Below are positions 53,589-59,230 of a stretch of DNA of 59,230 bases, one piece after another (position 1 is the first letter of the stretch; each line of letters begins with the position of its first letter). This stretch comes from an uncultured Odoribacter sp. GTDB lineage: Bacteria; Bacteroidota; Bacteroidia; Bacteroidales; Marinifilaceae. Below the pieces are notes generated by a model that saw only the letters and a program-made list of their open reading frames with translations, had not been told where the DNA came from and did not search any database. The DNA lies in contig UQTM01000015.1 in the NCBI GenBank assembly GCA_900544025.1, positions 1-59,230 of the forward strand. Reading direction: 5' to 3'. A program made the translations under genes and the position numbers.

Positions 53589-54695
53589 ATGAGTAGATCG
53601 GTATTTATCGTACTTCTGTTTGCTGTATCTCTGGGGTTGGCGAGTTGTAGTAAGGGGGAATATGCAGAGGAAATGCCTGCGTTGATGACCTTGAAAATCA
53701 ACGTGGGGATGTCCGCTACATGGCCCAAAACACGAACGGATCATTCCGGAGCAGAGAACGACGATGAAAAGATGCATACTTTGCGTATTGTTATTGTGCG
53801 TCCGAGCGGTATTGTTGAAAAGACGGAATATATAGATTTGGAAAACGAGCCGGCCATCGAGCGTATCTGTGAGTTTGGGGGGATTGTCAGTGGGGAAAAT
53901 AAACGGATTTTTCTTGTTGTCAATGAGTATTCGACGAAAACCGAGGAGAATGGGATCGTTGAACGGGTGGTTCCTTATGATTTTACAAAAATCGAGGAAG
54001 GAAAATTATTCCCGGCGGATACCGTTTATAATCTGACAATCCGTTTGAACGGTAAAACGGAACGATTGTCCGGTCCGCTGCCGATGAGTGACATACATCA
54101 AGTGGAAGTGCCTCGTTATTCTCCGAACGAACAGGAACATATATGGGAAACAGAACTTACCGTCAGGCGTGCTGCCGTGAAATTTACTTACTATGTGACT
54201 AACGAAAGCGATAAAGATCTCAGGGTCGTCGGTTTGGAAATGGAAAAAATGGCACAGCGCGAGTATTTCATGCCGAGGGAATTGGAGGATGGAGCTTTCA
54301 TTGTGCCTTCGGTGAACGGCAACAATGAGTATTATCTTTTTGAACATGATTTTCTTACGGCAGTCGGTTTGCCCGCAAAGAAGGAAAAGGTCGATTTATT
54401 ACGCCAGGCAGGTGAGAAGCCGATTTATTTGCTGGAAGGGAAATACGAGGACGACGACACGGATAAGGAGGATGCCATGCTGAATTATAAAATGGCGCTT
54501 AAGTTGCAATGCGATGAATTCGGCCCGGCTTCCTGGAAAACTACTTTCGAATATTTACCCGATCTGCCGGAATATTTACGGCGCAACACGCATGTTGTGG
54601 TTCATGCTACGATTCGGCCCGATTTGGAGATAAAATGCGAAGTGCATGTTCACCCTTATATCGGTGTTTCTCTTGACCCGGATTTCGGAATATAA
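53589..54695 (+). CDS. Fimbrial accessory lipoprotein
   Basis: 368 aa. The lipobox Cys is at 20 (SLGLASCSK). Two beta-rich domains follow, with subunit-like strands LMTLKINVGMSATWPKTRTD, LRIVIVRPSGIVEKTEYIDL, RIFLVVNEYS and AAVKFTYYVTNESDKDLRVVG. The overall look is that of minor Mfa-type subunits (Mfa3-like position). The gene follows the anchor gene with one intervening base, so translation is probably coupled. The exact role, tip or adaptor, cannot be told. Confidence 0.72.
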   Translation: MSRSVFIVLLFAVSLGLASCSKGEYAEEMPALMTLKINVGMSATWPKTRTDHSGAENDDEKMHTLRIVIVRPSGIVEKTEYIDLENEPAIERICEFGGIVSGENKRIFLVVNEYSTKTEENGIVERVVPYDFTKIEEGKLFPADTVYNLTIRLNGKTERLSGPLPMSDIHQVEVPRYSPNEQEHIWETELTVRRAAVKFTYYVTNESDKDLRVVGLEMEKMAQREYFMPRELEDGAFIVPSVNGNNEYYLFEHDFLTAVGLPAKKEKVDLLRQAGEKPIYLLEGKYEDDDTDKEDAMLNYKMALKLQCDEFGPASWKTTFEYLPDLPEYLRRNTHVVVHATIRPDLEIKCEVHVHPYIGVSLDPDFGI

Positions 54696-54713
54696 CCAAA
54701 AGTATTTAAGAAT

Positions 54714-57700
54714 ATGAAACGTAGCGTTTTATACTGTTTTTTTTATTTACTGTTGCTGGGAGTGACGGCTTGTGTGAACGACGAAATACGCAGTTTTGAC
54801 GATCTGCCGGAAGGCGAAACTACCGTGAGTGCTACCGTGGAGTTCAATCCGCTCACTCCGGCCCTGGCAACCCGGGCGGTGGCGGGAGATGCGATTAAAA
54901 GCATCGGGAGCCTTTGCGTGTTGGTGTACGGAATGGACGGGAAGCTGGTAAACAAGCACTTGATAAAAAAGAACGATACGGAACAAGTGCCGGATTATAC
55001 GGAGGGCGAAATGGAACGGAAAGATGAAGAAGGAAAAGATAGGATTGCAGAATCCAAAACGCCCTATGCCCGGTTTCATTTAAAGATTCCTTATGGACGT
55101 TATCGTATTTACGCCGTTGCCAATATGGGTGACCTGGCCGATTATGCCGATGAGATAGAAACGATGACGGGTTTAAAGAGTATTCTCCTTACGTGGCAGA
55201 GCGATGTGAGGAAAAACAATCAGATGCTCGGACATTTTACCGAGAAGGGCGTTTATTGTAACGATGACGAGGATTACATATTGACGATAAACCGTAAGGG
55301 TATGGAATTACGTGCGGGAATCCGGCGGGTGGCTTCGAAAGTGACCTTGGCTTATGATGGTTCACAGTTGAAAGAGGGGGTGTTTGTTTATATCAAGTCT
55401 GCCCGGATTAAGGATATTCCTCGTTATTGCCGTTTAGGAAATAAAAATACGGTCAGGCAATCGAGGGATTCTCTGATCGAATTCGGGGATACGATCAGAT
55501 ATGATTTGCAATATGATGCCGATACGAAAAAAACGGTCAGTGCGCCTTTCGATGAATATTATGTGGCACGTGTCACTAAAGGACGGCCATATTTTCCGCA
55601 TAACGGCAAATATGAAAAGGCATTTCATACCGAAACCGAACGTGCGCTTTTCTTTTATGAAAATATGCAGGGAACGGGAAAAGATAAAAGGCAAATGTTT
55701 AAAGACGGTAATAGCGGTTCGTTGCTATATGCAGACAAAGACGATATGCCCTATGGAACTTATATCGAGGTGGAGGCTTACTATCGTTCTATCCATGAAG
55801 GCCGCGTCAGCAATGGAAATATCAAATACCGCTTTATGCTCGGAAAAAATGTTACAACGGATTATAATGCGGAACGCAATCATCATTATAAACTGACTTT
55901 AAGGTTTAAAAATTTTGCCAATGATGTGGATTGGCATATCGATTACGAGGAAGAAGATCCGAGTATTCAGGTTCCCGAACCTTATTACATTTCTTATTTA
56001 TACAATCATAAGATGATGCTTCCCATGAAAGTCAATACAGGAGGAAGTGTTTTAGAGAGTCTGACGGCTGAAATCGATACCAATTCATGGGCACCTTTCG
56101 AAGCTTTTTATCTTGATTATGCAAGAAATTTAGATCCGAATGTAACGAAGTCGGTAAACTTGAATCCCTGGAACGGTTTTTTGTCTTTGCGAAGAACGCA
56201 GACGACAGTGGTAACCATGCCGGGGGATAATCAAATCACCAGCCTGAATAGGCTGAATATGGAGTATTGGAACAACACGAAACGCGGAAAAAGAGAATAC
56301 GAGGTAAATACGGATCCCGGCGAGTACGATTCCGACGAAGGAGACGGAAAATATTATGTTTCTAAAGACGAGGATGGTAAACTGTTTTTTTCTGTCCCCA
56401 TGTACACCCGTGCCAAGCAATTGCTTATTAAATCGGGCTATACGGGCAATAATCCTTATGTCGCTTATCAGCGCAAAGCAGTCGTCCGTTTCACCGGAAA
56501 ATTAGCGAACGGGAAAACGATGATAAAATTTGCCAAGATCATGCAGGTGCGGCGGGTGGTTAATCCCAAAGGTATCTGGCGAAAGCATGATAACGATGCG
56601 GCTTTTCACGTCACTTTGAAGCGATTGCCCAGGGAAGCGAGCGAATCATTCGAAGAATTTACTTCCGAAGGAAAATGGAGGGCATATCCGATAGTGGATC
56701 AGACAAACCTGATCGACCTTGACGGGCAAAACGATACGGTGATGGGGAGTACGGGTACCCCGATCGATTTTACGATCCGTTTTAATGGAACATGCGGTGA
56801 AAAGGAGAACCGTTGTGCCATTATCCGGGTAGAGTATCATGATTATAGTTGTTTTCATCTCATATTTGTCCGTCAGGGAGGTGCTCCCCTCGATTTGGTC
56901 GGTAAAGGCACTTTGTGGCATTCCTATAATATGTGTACCCGGAATACCGAAGCGGGATGTCCTTTGGAAGAAGGTTCGTTGTTCAGATTTTGTAATTGGG
57001 ATCAGCCGATAGATGCCATAAATAATGAAAACGATAAAATACCGTGGATTAATGTGAGTGCGGAGAGTTTTAAGGATCATGTCAATACTCCGTTTCTTAT
57101 CGCGGGGAGCAGCGAAAGAAAATTATGGTCGCAAATCACGTCTGATGCCCGGTCCGGCGTGTTTACCGCTCCGGATATAGATCCGGTTATACCCGGGAAA
57201 ACGGTTTCCGTTGCTTCCTTTGAAGATTATAACGAACTTTGGGAAAGCGATGCTATCGAGAATGGGTATGGTGTGATGTACGGTAATGACGCTACGGGTA
57301 CACTTTCCTCGTTAGAGGAAGTGTACGGGCATCGCTACGATAAACACCAGGAGAACGGCGGGGGATATGGAATGCGGGGGATTTTTGTCTATAATAAAAA
57401 TAGCGGCGATAACTTATTTTTTCCGATCGGTGCTTCGGGGTACGGACGCCGGAAACATTATGACGGCGCCGGTGGTAAAGGAACAGCGGTATTAAGGTAC
57501 GCCGGTAGAAATCGGGCCTTGGATAAAAGTGCCCCGTTTCAAGACCCCTGGCTCGGCTACCGGCCTTTATTTTATGACCTTTATATGCGTCCGGGAGCTA
57601 TTTACTGGTTGCAGCGCAGGGTACCTAACGTTAGAAATGGAGATGAAGATGCTATCGCCTGGGATATCAACTATTTTACTTTCGATTTTAATTACATTGC

Positions 57701-57764
57701 TGCCAGTAATGTTTTCAGTGATAACGATAGTGATGCCTGTTTTGTACGTTGTGTAGAGAAATAG
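54714..57764 (+). CDS. Large fimbria-associated lipoprotein (DUF4906-like)
   Basis: 1016 aa. The lipobox Cys is at 20 (LLLGVTACVND). The N-terminal ~400 residues have the fimbrillin-like fold elements TTVSATVEFNPLTPALATRA, SIGSLCVLVYGMDGKLV, YGRYRIYAVANMGDL and KVTLAYDGSQL. The C-terminal ~600 residues are a different region (FAKIMQVRRVVNPKGIW, CAIIRVEYHDYSCFHLIFVRQG, WHSYNMCTRNTEAGCPLEEG, NLFFPIGASGYGRRKH) of the kind annotated DUF4906. Size and position suggest a tip adhesin or a surface-exposed minor subunit. The final gene is only 14 nt downstream. Confidence 0.7.
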   Translation: MKRSVLYCFFYLLLLGVTACVNDEIRSFDDLPEGETTVSATVEFNPLTPALATRAVAGDAIKSIGSLCVLVYGMDGKLVNKHLIKKNDTEQVPDYTEGEMERKDEEGKDRIAESKTPYARFHLKIPYGRYRIYAVANMGDLADYADEIETMTGLKSILLTWQSDVRKNNQMLGHFTEKGVYCNDDEDYILTINRKGMELRAGIRRVASKVTLAYDGSQLKEGVFVYIKSARIKDIPRYCRLGNKNTVRQSRDSLIEFGDTIRYDLQYDADTKKTVSAPFDEYYVARVTKGRPYFPHNGKYEKAFHTETERALFFYENMQGTGKDKRQMFKDGNSGSLLYADKDDMPYGTYIEVEAYYRSIHEGRVSNGNIKYRFMLGKNVTTDYNAERNHHYKLTLRFKNFANDVDWHIDYEEEDPSIQVPEPYYISYLYNHKMMLPMKVNTGGSVLESLTAEIDTNSWAPFEAFYLDYARNLDPNVTKSVNLNPWNGFLSLRRTQTTVVTMPGDNQITSLNRLNMEYWNNTKRGKREYEVNTDPGEYDSDEGDGKYYVSKDEDGKLFFSVPMYTRAKQLLIKSGYTGNNPYVAYQRKAVVRFTGKLANGKTMIKFAKIMQVRRVVNPKGIWRKHDNDAAFHVTLKRLPREASESFEEFTSEGKWRAYPIVDQTNLIDLDGQNDTVMGSTGTPIDFTIRFNGTCGEKENRCAIIRVEYHDYSCFHLIFVRQGGAPLDLVGKGTLWHSYNMCTRNTEAGCPLEEGSLFRFCNWDQPIDAINNENDKIPWINVSAESFKDHVNTPFLIAGSSERKLWSQITSDARSGVFTAPDIDPVIPGKTVSVASFEDYNELWESDAIENGYGVMYGNDATGTLSSLEEVYGHRYDKHQENGGGYGMRGIFVYNKNSGDNLFFPIGASGYGRRKHYDGAGGKGTAVLRYAGRNRALDKSAPFQDPWLGYRPLFYDLYMRPGAIYWLQRRVPNVRNGDEDAIAWDINYFTFDFNYIAASNVFSDNDSDACFVRCVEK

Positions 57765-57778
57765 AGGATGGTAAGAAT

Positions 57779-58735
57779 ATGAAAATCTTCTATATATTGT
57801 TCGTCCTGTCGGTGCCGTTTCTTGGTGGGAGTCGTGCAGGCAGGGCGAATGTTTTTGAAGCGGGGGCTTGCGTCCGGACAGATACGACGGCTCTTGCGGA
57901 ATTACCGTTGCCGGTTGTGCCGCAAACCTTGCTTACTATCCGGGAACGGGCTGCGTATGTGATAGAACATTTCTGGGATGCGATGGATTTTAGCGATACG
58001 TTTTGCAGTCGTAACCGTGCTTTTATGGAGCAGAATTTCGTTAATTTCATTTCTCTTTTTCCCCATGCAGGGCAGGAGGAGGTGGCGGTGGCAGTGAAAC
58101 ATTTGATGAAAATAGCGGAAGCAGATCCCGTTGCTTATACACTTTTGGCAGAGATGGCGGAAAAATATCTTTATGAACGGGAATCTCCGATGATGTGCGA
58201 GGAATATTTCCTGCTGTTTCTGGAGGAAATGGCCGGTACGCCCGTATTGGACGAGAGCGCCAAAGTACGCCCGGTTTATTTATTGGAAATGGCGGGAAAG
58301 AATCGTCCGGGCATGCAGGCTTTTAATTTCACTTACCTCATGCCGGACGGCAAACGGCAAACGCTTTACGAAACTCAGGGAGAGCGGCTGCTACTTGTGT
58401 TTTACGACCCCGATTGCGGCCATTGTCGCGACGTAATGGTGGCTTTGCAGGGGAATGCCTTGCTCCGGCGGCTGGCAAACACAGGACGATTGACGGTATT
58501 GATCGTTGATGTCGGTGGTGACCGTAGTGTATGGCAACGTTCCCTCACGACCTTGCCGGAAACTTGGAAACCCGCTTTTGACAGGGACGGTGTACGGGAG
58601 CGGGAAGGGTATGTATGGCGGGACTTGCCTGCTATGTATCTTTTGGATGATGATAAAACCGTTCTTCTCAAAGAGGCATCTTTACAAACCGTCACTGCTT
58701 TTTTTTCCGAACTGGATTCTTTGGGCAGTTATTGA
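57779..58735 (+). CDS. DUF5106/thioredoxin-like secreted protein
   Basis: 318 aa. I start it at 57779 (MKIFYILFVLSVPFLGG, signal peptide) because the longer frame from 57749 overlaps the previous gene. The N-terminal ~180 residues are helical and DUF5106-like (RERAAYVIEHFWDAMDFSDT, FVNFISLFPHAGQEEV, KYLYERESPMMCEEYFLLFL). The C-terminal thioredoxin fold has LLVFYDPDCGHCRDVMVAL with Cys213-Gly-His-Cys216. It could reduce or shuffle disulfides of fimbrial proteins in the periplasm, since the big subunit has several Cys (inference). It is the last gene of the fimbrial run. Confidence 0.8.
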   Translation: MKIFYILFVLSVPFLGGSRAGRANVFEAGACVRTDTTALAELPLPVVPQTLLTIRERAAYVIEHFWDAMDFSDTFCSRNRAFMEQNFVNFISLFPHAGQEEVAVAVKHLMKIAEADPVAYTLLAEMAEKYLYERESPMMCEEYFLLFLEEMAGTPVLDESAKVRPVYLLEMAGKNRPGMQAFNFTYLMPDGKRQTLYETQGERLLLVFYDPDCGHCRDVMVALQGNALLRRLANTGRLTVLIVDVGGDRSVWQRSLTTLPETWKPAFDRDGVREREGYVWRDLPAMYLLDDDKTVLLKEASLQTVTAFFSELDSLGSY

Positions 58736-58795
58736 TTTTCGGTTTTATAATTCCGAATATAAAAAGACACCTGTTCTTATTCTCGTTTTTATTTC

Positions 58796-58803
58796 TATCT
58801 TTG
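58796..58803 (+). promoter_or_regulatory. -7 promoter element
   Basis: TATCTTTG, an exact TAnnTTTG match, 20 nt before a tiny ORF (58823-58855) and ~205 nt before the GNAT gene. Confidence 0.55.
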
Positions 58804-58822
58804 CCGTAAATAGAAGTGTTTT

Positions 58823-58855
58823 ATGTTTAAATCTAAGAAGGATTCGGTGAAGTAA
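58823..58855 (+). CDS. Possible 10-residue leader peptide
   Basis: ATG at 58823 encodes MFKSKKDSVK then TAA. The stop is followed immediately by an 11-bp hairpin. Its position between a consensus -7 element and the hairpin resembles an attenuation leader, but ten basic/polar codons carry no run of one amino acid. It may be chance. Confidence 0.25.
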   Translation: MFKSKKDSVK

Positions 58856-58887
58856 ATAATCTATAATTCCGTTATAGATTATCTTTT
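58856..58887 (+). terminator. Hairpin terminator or attenuator
   Basis: ATAATCTATAA (58856-58866) pairs perfectly with TTATAGATTAT (58872-58882) over a TTCCG loop, followed by CTTTTC. It begins at the base after the tiny ORF's stop codon. Confidence 0.55.
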
Positions 58888-59007
58888 CATGTTTGTTCGG
58901 GCATTTCCGGCCCGGAATATTTTTCGTATTAAAAATTTACAAATCGACGGCTTGTAGGAGAGTGTAGTGGAACGTTCTCTCGTGCAAGTACTTAAACGAC
59001 AATTAAA

Positions 59008-59230
59008 ATGGATTTAAACGATATAAAGATCAGAGAGACAAAGGTTGAAGATTTCAACGATATAATGCAGGTCGAGCGGGAAGCGTTCGGTTACGAAAAG
59101 GAAGCCCGGCTGGTGGCGGATTTACTGGCGGATAAAAGTGCAGAGCCTATGGTTTCGCTGCTTGCCTTTTACCGGGGGCAGGCCGTCGGGCATGTGCTTT
59201 TCACCAGGGCTTACTTCGACGGCCGGCCGG
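59008..59230 (+). CDS. GNAT-family N-acetyltransferase (3'-partial)
   Basis: The first 74 codons are visible. The start ATG at 59008 is followed by IKIRETKVEDFNDIMQVERE and EAFGYEKEARLVADLLA, and then LLAFYRGQAVGHVLFTRA, the beta-strand ending in V-G-H-V that begins the GNAT acetyl-CoA region. The pattern is that of YhbS-like acetyltransferases. The acetyl-CoA loop (Q/RxxGxG/A) would lie beyond the window edge. Substrate unknown. Confidence 0.75.
   Translation, partial: MDLNDIKIRETKVEDFNDIMQVEREAFGYEKEARLVADLLADKSAEPMVSLLAFYRGQAVGHVLFTRAYFDGRP

Noticed and set aside
1..59230. CRISPR arrays, rRNA operons, insertion sequences
   Set aside because: No regularly spaced direct repeats, no rRNA-like conserved stretches and no transposase reading frames were seen on either strand.

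Overview
The window reads as chromosome of a gut-type Bacteroidales bacterium. The grounds are: Mfa/FimB-type lipoprotein fimbriae, an NVEALA-type peptide, 6-bladed beta-propeller and DUF1573 lipoproteins, a secreted GH2 beta-galactosidase, many TAnnTTTG (-7) promoter elements, and few Shine-Dalgarno sites. I cannot name the genus from sequence alone. LAYOUT. (1) 3-5302: three same-strand genes encoding a MORN-repeat protein (cut by the window edge), a Sel1-repeat protein and a membrane protein with tandem Rossmann/RCK-like domains and a C-terminal RyR-like domain. (2) 5526-10554: housekeeping genes: cbpM-cbpA, mntP, a GSCFA protein, a SPOR protein and a cysteine desulfidase/serine dehydratase-like enzyme. 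(3) 10555-11542: a 1-kb leader with no protein gene. It holds a candidate invertible segment (15-bp inverted repeats with an ACGTTCGT core, similar to what I recall for Bacteroides capsule switches) and then a GC-rich, highly structured, tRNA/tmRNA-like RNA island of unknown identity. (4) 11543-28500: an AT-rich surface polysaccharide locus with a Wzx flippase, a Wzy/EpsG polymerase, five GT4-type glycosyltransferases, two hexapeptide acyltransferases, an ATP-grasp fusion, a pyruvyltransferase with a 4Fe-4S partner, a broken 4-epimerase and a UDP-HexNAc dehydrogenase. The initiating transferase and the export genes are not here. (5) 29025-32910: a secreted retropepsin-like protein and an AT-rich minus-strand cassette of propeller lipoprotein, NVEALA-type Cys-rich peptide and DUF1573 lipoprotein. 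(6) 33761-42688: cmk-ispH, pfkA, a lectin-tagged GH2 beta-galactosidase and priA. (7) 42900-46331: a coiled-coil lipoprotein and a three-gene L,D-transpeptidase cluster whose third member looks catalytically dead. (8) 46989-58735: a tyrosine recombinase, a 157-bp segment between perfect 19-bp inverted repeats, and a six-gene fimbrial operon (DUF3575, DUF3868, Mfa1-like, FimB/Mfa2-like, a further lipoprotein and a 1016-aa protein), followed by a DUF5106/thioredoxin-like protein. (9) A GNAT acetyltransferase cut by the right edge, preceded by a tiny ORF and a hairpin. HOW IT FITS TOGETHER. The window holds two separate candidate phase-variation switches, one for the polysaccharide locus and one for the fimbriae, with unrelated repeats. 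The fimbrial switch sits beside its likely recombinase. As sequenced, its best internal promoter points away from the fimbrial genes, which predicts an OFF state. The polysaccharide switch has no recombinase in the window. Functional names come from recognised motifs and remembered family signatures; no database search was run.
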